A stretch of DNA of 64,000 nt from positions 1,882,663 through 1,946,662 of the forward strand of contig JACSVZ010000011.1 in the NCBI GenBank assembly GCA_014706295.1, given 5' to 3'. Below the pieces are notes generated by a model. It searched no databases, was not told the origin of the DNA, and saw nothing but the letters and a program-made list of their open reading frames with translations. The position numbers were made by a program, and so were the translations under genes. Source of the stretch: Lycocorax pyrrhopterus obiensis (lineage: Eukaryota > Chordata > Aves > Passeriformes > Paradisaeidae). Positions 32,278-42,798 of this stretch are shown one piece after another. Within the stretch, counting starts at the first letter, position 1. Each line of letters begins with the position of its first letter.

Positions 32278-33864
32278 TCATGGAGTGTATTCTCTCTCCC
32301 TGGTTGGGGGACGTCTGCTCCTAATGGCAGAGACTCTTGTCGGTTCTGGTGAGATGTGGCAAATTTCTTCCTTGAGTTCCTTTTTCAGTTTCTGGTGGCC
32401 CTCTTCAATCAAGCTCCGGACTTGCTCAGCCAGCCTTGTTTCCACGGATGAAACATGAGTGCGAAACGGGGCAGTGACAGTGTCCTCGTAAATCCTCAGT
32501 TTATTGGCCAAGACGCCCACTCTGTCCTCGCCTTCCCTCCATTGCAGCGTTGCCAGGTAACGGGAGTACATCTCTGGTCCAAGACGGGCGAATCTCAACC
32601 ACATCTGTGACGTGCACTGGACATCATCCGGGCCTTTAGGAAATCTCTCATCTTCTGCGAATACAATTTCCAGCACAGCTAATTCCCTCAGGCATCGGAT
32701 ACCTTGTTCCATGGTGTTCCATTTTCCTTGGTGCACCTGGAGGTCTTCTTTACAAAGGTACCTGTCTCTTACACTTGTCAGCAGTCGCCGCCAGAGGCTG
32801 AGTGTTTCTTGGGTTCTCCCGATCCCCTGGTCAATGACCACATCCCGGGACAGAGATCCCAGCTGCCTGGCCTCACTTCCGTCCAGAATGGTGTCATTAG
32901 CTGCAGCGTCCCAGATGCGGAGCAGCCAGGTCAAGATGGACTCGTTGGTCTGGCGGGTGAATTCCCTCCGCAGGTCACGCAGCTCACCCAGGGATAGCGA
33001 CCGAGTGATGATCTCCGGCTCTGTGTCTTGTGCTGAGTGCGAGGGTCCTGCTGCATCCTCGTCAGTCACTATGCGGACTGATTTGCTTTTTGATTTCTTC
33101 TTCTGGACGGGGGCAACTGCTACGGGTTTAGGCTGTTCTGGTTCGGTGATGGTTTGTGAGGAGACGCTGACGGTGCCTTTGGTTTCTTTCTCCTCTGTGT
33201 CAGTCTGTGTAGACACGGACGCTGTTGTTTTGCGTTTGGTTTCTTTCTCCTCTGTGTCAGTCTGCGTAGAGATGGACACTGTTGCTTTGCTTTTGGTTTC
33301 TTTCTCCTCAGTGACAGTCTGCGTAGACATGGATGCTGTTGCTTTGCTTTTGGCTTCTTTCTCCTTCGTGACGGTCTGCGTAGACATGGTGTTTGCTGCT
33401 TTGCTCATGGTTTCCCTCTTCTCCTGAGGATGCTGTGCCATAGCTCTGATTCTAAGCATGGTGTACACGGTGCAGGCTGTACAGAGAAGACAAAGCAGAA
33501 CTGACAGCAAGTTTATGCCATCTTTGACATCCAAACGGAACTCAATATTTTCAAAAACTGCTGTGTCAGGCCTGAAAGGCTGGAAAAAACCGTTCTTTAA
33601 TCCTCCACCCAGGGGCTGGGTACGATTGTTGAGGCCCCAGATGTAGCAGCCCAGACTAGGACAAGCAAACCAAGTTGAGTATATATTCCAAATTATGCTC
33701 GTTGCCTCAGAGGTTATCATGCAGTAGGCGTAATAGAACAATAAAGCAAATTTTATACCATACCCTGGTCTACACAGGAGCATTACAACTGGCAGGTAGT
33801 TCCCCGTGTGCGGAAAAATGTAGAGAGCTAGGTACAAGACCCATGAAAGCATGCTGAGCATCAT
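32278..33864 (-). CDS. gag: Gag-like protein with membrane region, TQT repeats and capsid-like domain
   Basis: Structural protein of the provirus, in the normal gag position. Numbering uses the ATG at 33862-33864 (528 residues, A at -3). Residues 2-17 and 25-51 are strongly hydrophobic, 117-137 form a third likely membrane helix, and Asn80-Arg-Thr is a possible glycosylation site. Residues 160-238 hold a tandem 19-residue repeat around STQT. A Lys/Ser cluster (255-262) leads to a mostly helical, Trp/Leu-rich capsid-like domain (about 281-502) and an Arg-rich end. No CCHC zinc knuckle is seen. Other starts are possible: an ATG inside the primer site (33928-33930), or Met142 (ATG at 33439-33441), which has the best context (G at -3 and +4) and would give a soluble Gag. 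The identity as Gag rests on position and helical composition, not on a diagnostic motif. Confidence 0.75.
   Translation of the reverse strand: MMLSMLSWVLYLALYIFPHTGNYLPVVMLLCRPGYGIKFALLFYYAYCMITSEATSIIWNIYSTWFACPSLGCYIWGLNNRTQPLGGGLKNGFFQPFRPDTAVFENIEFRLDVKDGINLLSVLLCLLCTACTVYTMLRIRAMAQHPQEKRETMSKAANTMSTQTVTKEKEAKSKATASMSTQTVTEEKETKSKATVSISTQTDTEEKETKRKTTASVSTQTDTEEKETKGTVSVSSQTITEPEQPKPVAVAPVQKKKSKSKSVRIVTDEDAAGPSHSAQDTEPEIITRSLSLGELRDLRREFTRQTNESILTWLLRIWDAAANDTILDGSEARQLGSLSRDVVIDQGIGRTQETLSLWRRLLTSVRDRYLCKEDLQVHQGKWNTMEQGIRCLRELAVLEIVFAEDERFPKGPDDVQCTSQMWLRFARLGPEMYSRYLATLQWREGEDRVGVLANKLRIYEDTVTAPFRTHVSSVETRLAEQVRSLIEEGHQKLKKELKEEICHISPEPTRVSAIRSRRPPTREREYTP
33151..33387 (-). repeat. 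57-bp tandem repeat in gag encoding TQT motifs
   Basis: Four full repeats and a diverged fifth, each 57 bp, encode M/I/V-STQT-(V/D)T-x-EKE-x-K blocks. TQT occurs at Gag residues 162-164, 181-183, 200-202 and 219-221, with SQT at 236-238. Spacing is exactly 19 residues, then 17 for the last. The flanks are Lys/Glu-rich and probably disordered. Confidence 0.9.
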
Positions 33865-33921
33865 AGTGAGTAGGTGACTTCTACAATGCAAAATTGTAAT
33901 TCTGACTTTCCTCAGTATCCT

Positions 33922-33939
33922 GCCCCACATTGGGCGCCA
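33922..33939 (-). other. Primer binding site, lysine-tRNA type
   Basis: On the minus strand TGGCGCCCAATGTGGGGC begins five bases after the 5' LTR end. It differs at one base from the sequence complementary to vertebrate tRNA-Lys1,2 (AACG in place of AATG, as I know it). The changed base creates an ATG in frame with gag. Confidence 0.85.
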
Positions 33940-34266
33940 AAAAATGTACTGGTTTGAAAACAGACCAGTGGGAGGCACCAAGTCAGAATAACAATTTATT
34001 AGGGAAATTAAAAATAAAGGCAAGAAAAACCCCAGTGGGCTAAACTAACAGAGTCAGAATACAACCTGGCACCCTGTTAATCAGGGTGGCGTGAGCAGTC
34101 CGATGAGATGGTGGCTGTAGTCCTCCTGAAGTGATGGATGTGGCTCTGTCGAAGCAGTGGTCCAGTAGAAAGGTCTGCTCCTCCTCAGAAAGCCCAGTGG
34201 TGACTATGCAGCTCCTGTCCTCTGGGAATCCAGTGGGAAGGATGCCCGTGGTGTTCAGAGTCCCAG

Positions 34267-34273
34267 ATTATAT
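34267..34273 (-). promoter_or_regulatory. TATA-like promoter element of the 5' LTR
   Basis: ATATAAT on the minus strand lies about 56 bp downstream of the nearer AP-1 site and 269 bp upstream of the AATAAA. Transcription would begin about 25-30 bp downstream, near 34240. Confidence 0.6.
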
Positions 34274-34328
34274 CCAGGATGGAACGCTTGGTTCCTCCCT
34301 CTGGGTGGAGCATCTCACAATGGGATGA

Positions 34329-34453
34329 TGAGTCATGAGGCCAGGTGTTGATGGGCTCATTAACAGAAGATAGTCCGGAGGGAGTTATCTCTGAGTCATG
34401 CGGCAGGGCATTGATGGGCCATTAGCAGAAAGGTAGTCCGGAGGGAGGAGGCC
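34329..34453 (-). promoter_or_regulatory. Duplicated U3 enhancer block with two AP-1 sites
   Basis: Two direct copies of about 62 bp (34329-34391 and 34392-34453) each begin, on the plus strand, with TGAGTCATG and continue through TTGATGGGC, CAGAA and TAGTCCGGAGGGAG. TGAGTCA is the AP-1 consensus (Fos/Jun). Duplicated enhancers of this kind are common in active retroviral U3 regions. The 3' LTR has the same duplication. Confidence 0.8.
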
Positions 34454-34523
34454 AGGAAACACCGCCCCACCTGGTTTCAACAGCTCATGAGGATGGTAAT
34501 AGAATACACTGCAACCCAGGACA

Positions 34524-34528
34524 GAGCT
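34524..34528. other. Target-site duplication (right copy)
   Basis: GAGCT, identical to 28143-28147, directly follows the last base of the 5' LTR. Confidence 0.9.
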
Positions 34529-36472
34529 GCAGCCTTTCCACCTCGTAATTTTGACACATCCCATTGCTCCTCTTATGACCTAATTTAGGGAAGATATGCT
34601 TGCCACTCCTGTGCTTCCTGCATGTGGAACCTCAGCGATTCCTGCCATGTGTGTTACAACTGCTGATTAAAACACAGGAGCCTCCTCTTTGCTTTCCCCC
34701 CTTTTTCTGTGCATCTCTCTCATTATCACCAGCTTTGTGTATTTTAGCTCTGTTACCTCAAGAGGAGACAACACTGAACTGAGAGGATTAAAAACAATTC
34801 TTAAACATGCCCCATCTAACAAAAATATCACCCCCAAACGGAGGCAGGAAATGGGGTTCCAGCCATGCCAGTGGTGCTGGGCTTGCCTGGGCTCTTCCTT
34901 CCTGGTTGAAGACCCAGCTTGTTCCATGCTGGCTGCTGAGTTCTGACAGTTCTTTCTGCTCCAAATGAGAAAAACCTTTTTGCAAGATGACAAGAGAAGT
35001 TTCTGGGTCCAACTCCACAGGGTCATGGGGTTTTCAGCTTGATTCCTGCTCTTGTTTAGTGAGCTTCCCTTTAATGGCCTCAGTATTTTTGGAACCATTG
35101 AGAGATCTGGTTAAATGACAGCGCAGAATGTGTTGCATTTCCAGTCCACTAAAGGTTTGTTCCAATATGGAAATCTTGAATCAATCTAGTTATAAGCACA
35201 TAAAAATGTTTCTGTTGGGCCTACAGGAGCCATGGAACAAAAGGGTGTGCAGTGGGCAACCTCAGAACACCTTGGGACTCTCTCAAATGGGGGCTGCTGT
35301 TTTATCCCAAGTTCTTTATCCAGCCTCCACTGTCTGAGGATTTATTTTAATGCAGTTACCTGTGGAGTTATTTAAAAGCATTTTCTGTTGCAAATCTCCC
35401 TAAAAGGATTCTGCAAGTGCTACACTTAATTATTTCAAAGAAGGGAAATGACCTTTAATATGTTCTCCTGCATTAACCTTCTTGCCTGTAGTAAATAAGA
35501 TGGTGCAAAGTATCATTTTCATGTACTAGACATTGCATTAAGCAAAGAGATAAATGAATATTTCTACAGGTTCTACTATATAAACCTGTTACAGCAGGTT
35601 GCTGCTGTAGTAATCTGGATAATGCTTCTTCCTTCCTTTTGTGCATTTTACTGGCAATTGTTTGGATCATATAAGCTGCATGTCCTCTGCAGCTAAGATG
35701 GGCAATCATTTATCGCTGCTACTGACGATAAAAATTGTTGTCAGGATTTGACGGGAGGGATTATGAACCACAATTCAATTGTAACTCTGAACTGTTTTTT
35801 TTTAAAAGAAATATGCTGCTGTTCATTTGACTCTTGGACAAAATATGATTTTTTACATTTGAGATCAAGGATAATGTTAGATTTAGAGAAAGGCAAATAA
35901 AGGGGTTTTTAAACTGTTTTCTCCAAAGCCAACTCCATCCCAACAATTTCTCCATTTGAGTTTCCAGCCATTACAAGTCCTGCTGTTTCCACAGACTGAC
36001 ATTTCTCTGCTTCACTGCAAAGAACCCTAACCCTCGACTCGTTTAGCAATTTTAATTCATGTCATTACTCAGACCTTCTTAAAAAGTATAGAAAGGCTTT
36101 GATACTTCATCTTTTTTTTCCCCTTGAATGATTGTTGTTTATATTACAGCTCAGACAGGCTTTGGAAAGCTGTCCCTGTCCCTGGGGATGGATGGGTACA
36201 AAAGATGTGGTGCACAGGCTCCAGCTGAGCACGCCAGGGTGGCTGTGTCCGCTCCCTGGAAGCTGCCCAGTTCCCTGGAAGCTGCTCAGTTCCCTGGAAT
36301 TGCACTGGACAGCACGCAGGGACCTGGGCTGTGCTGGGGTCAGCCTTTGAGTGCAGGGATTAAGCAACTGCAGGCGCAGTTTTCAGCTCAAACCCCAGAA
36401 GCTGTGGGTAAAACCGGCTGGCCATAGGCTCACCAGTCAGTGCCCCAGTTAGTAAAGTCTGTGGCTGTGCAG
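34529..36472. other. Gene-free DNA with a small 19-bp repeat
   Basis: No gene is recognised. Near 36252-36300 the unit TCCCTGGAAGCTGCYCAGT is present twice, followed by a partial third copy. Confidence 0.55.
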
Positions 36473-37872
36473 CCATCCATCCATCCATCCATCCATCCAT
36501 CCATCCATCCATCCACCCACCCATCCATCCATCCACTCAACCATTCCATCCATCCATCCATCCGTCCATCCATCCACTCAACCATTCCATCCATCCATCC
36601 ATCCACCCATCCATCCATCCCTCCATCCATCCATCCATCCATCCATCCATCCATCCATCCATCCATCCGTCTGTCCATCCACCCAACCATTCCATCCACC
36701 CATCCATCCATCCATCCATCCATCCCTCCATCCGTCTGTCCATCCACCCAACCATTCCATCCATCCATCCCTCATCCATCCATCCATCCATCCATCCATC
36801 CATCCATCCATCCATCATCCATCCATCCATCCATCCATCATCCATCCATCCATCCATCCCTCCCTCCATCCATCCACCCATCCATCATCCATCCATCCAT
36901 CCATCATCCACCCATCCATCCACCCATCCATCCATCCATTCCTCCATCCATCCATCCATCTGTCCATCCCATCCCTTTATCCATCATCCATCCATCCATC
37001 CCATCCATCCGTCCATCCATTCCTCCATCCATCCATCCATCTGTCCATCTATCCATCATCCATCCATCCATCCACCCCTCCCTCCATCCATCCGTCCATC
37101 CATCCATCATCCATCCATCCATCCCTCCCTCCATCCATCCATCATCCATCCATCCCTCCCTCCATCCATCCATCCATCCATCCATCATCCATCCATCCAT
37201 CCCTCCCTCCATCCATCCATCCATCCATCCTCCCTCCATCCATCCACCCACCATCCATCCTCCCTCCATCCATCCACCGACCATCCATCATCCATCCATC
37301 CATCCATCCATCCATTCCATCCACCCATCCATCCACCCATCCATCCATCCATTCCTCCATCCATCCATCCGTCCATCTATCCATCATCCATCCATCCGTC
37401 CCTCCCTCCATCCATCCGTCCATCCATCCATCCCTCCGTCCATCCATCCCTCCATCCCTCCATCCATCCATCCATCTAACCATTCCATCCATCCATCCAT
37501 CCCTCCCTCCATCCAACCATTCCATCCATCCCTCCATCCATCCATCCGTCCATCCATCCATCCATCCATCCACCCATCCATCCCTCCATCCCTCCATCCA
37601 TCCATCATCCATCCATCCATCCATCCATCCATCTAACCATTCCATCCATCCATCCATCCCTCCATCTAACCATTCCATCCATCCCTCCATCCATCCCATC
37701 CATCCATTCCATCCATCCATCCATCCATCCACCCAACCATTCCATCCACCCTTCCATCCACCCATCCATCCCTCCCTCCATCCATCCCTCCATCCATCCA
37801 TCCACCTATCCATCATCCATCCAACCATTCCATCCATCCCTCCATCCATCATCCAATCCGTCCATCCATCCA
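36473..37872. repeat. CCAT tetranucleotide array (1.4 kb)
   Basis: The whole 1400 bp consist of CCAT units with variants CCAC, CCGT, CCCT and occasional one-base slips (for example AACCATTCCATC). Composite blocks recur, showing local duplications inside the array. The open frame of nearly 400 codons on plus (His-Pro-Ser-Ile repeats) and those on minus (Met-Asp-Gly-Trp repeats) result from the repeat and are not genes. Confidence 0.98.
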
Positions 37873-40800
37873 CGTGGCTACACAGACAGTGTCCTCCCAA
37901 AGCACAGGGCACAGAGCTCCCGGGATCTGTGTCCTTCAGAGTGCTGCGGTGCTGGTGGGGCCATCCCATTTCATCCTCAAGGTCTCCCTAAAGAGCACCA
38001 TGAACTCTGTGGCTGATTCACTGAGGAACCCCTCCGTGGTGTCAGATCAGCCAGAGCTGCTGTGTGGCCGTGAGCGGCCCTGTGTTCCCACAGAGGCCCT
38101 GGGTGTGTTCCACTGCTCCCAGGCTGAAACCTCACAGATGAGGAACTGCTCCCCCCAGAAATTTTGGTGAGATGTTAAAGTAGGGCAAAGAAGGCAGAAC
38201 TTGGAGCTGGAGTTCCCCCTCTTCAGGGTCACTCAAGTAAATCACTTCTTCAGCCTGGGAAAACACCGACAGCCCTTAATAAGGGTCAGTTAAATGGTAA
38301 TGAGTGAATGGAGTGAGTGAGTGTTAATTTTGTATGAACACACCTGTTACCATTTTGAGTCATGAATTTAAATGCATGCAAATCCATCTAATGCATTACA
38401 CTGATAGTGTTTGGAGTCCGGATTTCAGAAATAATGCTGTCATGGAAATTAAATGGTATTCAGAGACAGTTTTCCTCTGCTGTAGCTGTAACTAAAGATT
38501 TTTTTTAAACTATCACTGTCATTCTCCTATTAGCTAAAAAACCCAGCCCGAAACCCAACAAAATAGTCAAGTACCTTAGGAGTAAGATAAACCTCCATGT
38601 AAATAAGTACTTTCTGAAACCTCTGCTAAATGTTATCAAGTTAAAACTTGAGAAATAACGCTGTCAATGCAGTAATCTTGATTGCAAAATTATGTAGTCT
38701 TTGCCAGTTTAAATGCTGGGGATTTGCTGTCTACCTTGCATTTTTGAGTTGAAAGATTCACTTCTTTCCTTTTCTCTCCAGCTTGCAAGGAAGTTCACCA
38801 TTTCTTTAAAACTTTGCTGCTTCCTTCTTATGCCCCCCAAAATAAAGCATAGCTTCCAGCTGGTAGAAATACTGAGAGAAAATTAGACATAATATTTTTT
38901 AGAAGATATTGAGGTAATGCTTATTAATTTTGAGTCTTGAAGAGTTTTTGGATAATTTGCTTGCCAGAATTTCATAGCTGAAGTATCTGAAAGGGACGGT
39001 AGCATTTCCATGTGGGCAATGAGATTATGAATTTGAACAACTATTTCAGCACCTTTCAAAGTAGCCTTGCACTGTCTCAGGTTGCACATATTGCACAGAA
39101 GTTGTCAGAAGGTTCTCATTGGATGTAGGATGTGGAGGCCTGTAGCAGTTCAGTACTTTGCATGTTATTTCTTAGACGATCGAACCTGTTTTCTAACCTG
39201 TTTTAAGTGGATTTAGCCTCTCGAGTTTGTCTTGATCTGTTTAAGCACTCCAGGAATGTCAGAGTGATGTTCTGCCTGCAGCTAAAACATCTGGAGCTGA
39301 TCTGCTGTCCCCACTGTCAGGAATATCTTCAGGTTGTTCTGCCCAGTAACCTTGAACAAAAGCAGAGCAGCTCAGAGTGACATCACTGTGTGTTCTCACC
39401 AGGACCTCATGGTCTTTCTTCTCCAGGCAGCGCTGGAAACACCTCACCCTCAGCATCCTCTGTGTACTTCTTAAAAATGTCACAGCTTTACTTTGAGAGA
39501 AGGGATTGGGGACAATCTTCCTTGAATTTGCCTCAGGCCTTTTTCCAATTAGAAAAACAAGACGGGGTAAGGACTTAATCTGGGTGCTAAATCAAAAGCA
39601 GTTTGTACCTCAAAGTTGTGCAAGGGGAGAAACAAAGCACCTGTCAGTAACTCAGAATAATGGAGCCACTGAAAATCTTCAGAGCAGGATGAGCAGGAGG
39701 AATGGCCTTGTTTTGCTAAGTTACTCAGTGGGAAAGGCTTGAGTTGTGATTGATGAGATGCCCGAGGAGCACTAACAGTATCAGTCAGCTGGCATTTTGT
39801 GACTGCTGAGAGCAGTCGCTGAGACAGCTCAGGACTACACCCCAGGGAGGCTGGCTCTGGGTGGAAGTGTGCTTTCATCCTGCATAATTCAGCCACGGCC
39901 TTGGTGCTTTCACTTCAGAACCTTGAGAAAAAACACTTTGTGCTTCCCCTGTCAGTGCTCACGTTGGTGCAAATGGCATGAGACAGTGGGAGTAAAAAAA
40001 GAGACCAGACATTCGCCACCCCTTGGAAAAAGGAACCCTTAACCTGCCCTCTGAGCTTCATTTAGCAGAGAATTCCTTAAAGAACTGTCCAGAATGTGCC
40101 AGAAAGAAGAACAGTTAAAACCAAGACCTGATCTGCTCATCTGCAGAATTAATTTAATGACACTTTTGTTTTGCTTATGTAATTTCCTTCTTCCTCCCCT
40201 TCTGTCAGAGCCTGTTCTCATCAAGGGATGTCTGACAAGGAAAAGATGTGAATAGGATACAGCTGAAAGCTTTTGAACTCTTGGGACTTGGTAGGGAATG
40301 CAGACCCTGTTTCAAAGCCTCCTTATCTCCTTGCTGCTGGATTTCCCTCCAGCTCTTTGGGAGGAGAGAGGGAAGATGGTCAGGAGGGCACAGAACCAGG
40401 GCAGAGGCAGTGAGTGTGCCTGGCTGGCTGCACTGCAGAGTGGGTCTCACACTTCCCTGTGAGCTCCAAGAGAAGGGCAGCACGCCCAGTGCAGGTAAAT
40501 TCACCCACCTTTAGAGATTCCCTGGGTGAGAAAAATGATATCTTGTTCTGCCACTGCTGGCTGGCGAAGAAAGTGGCCACAGCTCACGGCAGCAAGAGAT
40601 GCCCACTTGGGCCAGAACCAGCTGTGACAGCCTGAGGAAAAGACACCACCAAAAGCTGCCCTGATCTTGGATTGCAGGGTTACCAGAGGGTTGCTGGAGG
40701 TAAATTAACTTCATAATTTGATAACTGCTTTAATTAGTTTTCTAATTGTGCTTATACATCCTTTTCCCCTATTCCTAAAATAATGAGGATGTTTCTGTGC

Positions 40801-42798
40801 CCAGGATGTGATGTTTGGACATGTTCTGCTGCTCATTTACCCAAATCCTGTTTGCTTTTCCTTCCCTTTCAAACAAGCCCTTTCTCTAGGTGGTTGTATC
40901 CAAGCACAACCTTTGCTCCTCAGGTGTCTGAAGCCAAAGCCCTGCTCAGGTAACCCTGGTTTTCCTGTTGCAGTTACCCAGTTCACCTGCAAAGCCTGAT
41001 ACAGTCTCCAGCTCTGATCATTAACAGTCTTCCCTTTCCCTCCTCACATCATCCACACAGTTTTCCTGGCTCTTCATCCAATCCATATTTATACTCAATG
41101 GGCATGAACTTTACTTATACAGTTATCTCCAAATCAGGCAGGTTATCAGGAAAACTAAAGCTGTTTTTATCTTTGTCTCCTTGCTCCCCAGAACTTGCCC
41201 TATCTGAAAGTAAAAAAAAAAAAAAATCCTGGAAAAAGTAAAAAAGTATCCTGACCTTAAAGTAAAATATTTGTGAAAATTTACAGTTAGCCCGGGCAAA
41301 ATGAGCTCGTTCTTCCTTCAGGGGCCTTCCCAGAAACAGCAGCAGTGTTGAGCTTGAAATGCTCCCACCAAATATGTCGCTTTGAGGTGCCATAGCTGGT
41401 TAAGGTTTCACAGGGTTTCCACTGCAGCTGATGCTCTGCAGTCCCAAGTGTCCCCATGGATGGCCTCTGCCCTGGCTGTGGCTGAAGGATTTTCCCCAGG
41501 ATCATGGTTTGTGTGTGCTCCCATCCCTCTGTGGCTCAGCAGAGCTGTTTGGCTGTGTTTGTGTGTGAGCTCTGGCAGTTGGATATGTTTCTGTTTGCCA
41601 CCCAGGCCCTGTCATCCTTCTGCAGTGTATTTAACTTCTGTGTACCAGGAGCACAAAGGAAATCTGTTGATAGATTTGTTAATTGTTGGTACATAATGGT
41701 ATCTTTTGGAGAACAGCACCTGGCCAGGCTGGAATGTGCTGCCAGTTGGCACTTTGGGGATACCTTAAAGTCAGGACAAAAGCTCTCTGTGATGCAGCTG
41801 TGTCACACCACTCTCACTGTGCAGGGCACAGAAGAGGCTCTCTGCAGCATCTGAAGGGCAAACAAAGGGGAAGGAGCCTTGACTGGTGAGCCTTGATTGT
41901 ATTACACAGGGATCAGAGGAGATAAACCACAGTCTAGTGCACTGTTTGTAAAATAAAGATTCCAATTACACAAGGTGGTGCTGCATCTGTGCCTCCCTGA
42001 CAGCTGTGAGGAGAATGAAAACCGCAGCTCTCGTTACATTAAGATATTAATAATTAATTCTTCCTTGGAATTCTGCATGCTTAGGCACTGTACAGAAGAC
42101 TGGTTTGGGTTAAGGCTGAAATTTTTACAACTGCCACCTTCTCCTTCCTCCTAATTTTCAAAGGACACAAGTACTCAGAGCCCAAGGGTCTGTCTGCAGT
42201 GATGGGTGCAGAGAGCTCAAACAAGCTCAGGGATGGAGGGTGAGCTGAGGTCCAGCTGGGGAACGGGTGTGGGACCCTCCTGAGCCAGTGTGGGCTGGTT
42301 TGCTCTTGGTGGGGACATGCAGGGGACAGGTACAGCTGCTGATGTGGCAGCAGTTCTTGCCTGACTGCTGGGGCTGGAGGCCACCTGAACCCCCAGGAGC
42401 TCTGTAGCTTGGCTGTTCCCTTGTGCCATTCCCCCGTGGAATTTCCTGAACAGAAAGGGAATCTGGGCCTGGGTTCTTGCTTTGAGGAAGAGCGTCCAAG
42501 GCTCAGTGTTTCTGAGGACTGTTTTGGGAAATGAGCTGCACCTAAAAGAAAATGTTTCTTCAGCTGAGATGGGGCTTAACTCAGGCATCTGAGGTGCTCG
42601 CTGGGATCAGTGGGATGTGGAGGGGGCTTGGAGGGGGCTCAGCCCACACTCAGCTCCCAGTCCTGCCCTGGGACACACAGGCTGCCAGGCTGAGCCCCTC
42701 CAAGCCCTGCTCCTGCCCTTGGTGTGAGCTGGGACCTGAACTGGGACCTGCTGCTGGCCTATCCCTGTGAACAGGTGGCTGCTGAGTGTCCCCAGAAC
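37873..42798. other. Gene-free DNA, no recognised feature
   Basis: AT-rich sequence with short overlapping open frames. A 15-base A-run near 41212-41226 has no retrocopy attached that I could recognise. Confidence 0.55.

Larger units (their letters stand above)
28148..34523 (-). mobile_element. Complete young env-less endogenous retrovirus (6376 bp)
   Basis: Minus-strand provirus with the order 5' LTR (33945-34523), primer binding site (33922-33939), gag frame, linker with stops, pol (28819-32013), polypurine tract and 3' LTR (28148-28726). Each LTR is 579 bp, opens TGTCCTGG and closes CCAGTACA. I count four differences between them. A GAGCT target duplication flanks the whole. The pol type (single long PR-RT-RH-IN frame, YIDD motif, no dUTPase seen) and the 5-bp duplication suggest an avian class III (ERVL-like) element, but the primer site is of lysine-tRNA type, which is more usual in class II. 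No env frame exists. Two stop codons between gag and pol keep the gag-pol frame from being one uninterrupted reading frame. Confidence 0.95.
33945..34523 (-). repeat. 5' LTR of the provirus
   Basis: 579 bp with TGTCCTGG...CCAGTACA ends (an 8-bp inverted repeat with one mismatch). The minus strand carries, in order, a duplicated block with AP-1 sites, a TATA-like element, and AATAAA (plus-strand TTTATT at 33993-33998). That order marks U3, R and U5 and supports minus-strand transcription. Confidence 0.97.

Noticed and set aside
32612..33427. 271-codon plus-strand frame opposite gag
   Set aside because: Its Val/Ser-rich repeats mirror the gag 57-bp repeat on the other strand; there is no independent support.
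34023..34023. gag start inside the 5' LTR at the first ATG of the frame
   Set aside because: It lies in the R/U5 part before the primer site; starts after the primer site are more plausible.
36473..37872. CRISPR-like array
   Set aside because: It is a uniform tetranucleotide repeat without spacers, in a vertebrate genome.
36440..37969. Open frames of up to about 400 codons on both strands (HPSI and MDGW repeats)
   Set aside because: They are produced by the CCAT tetranucleotide array, which stays open in all of its phases.
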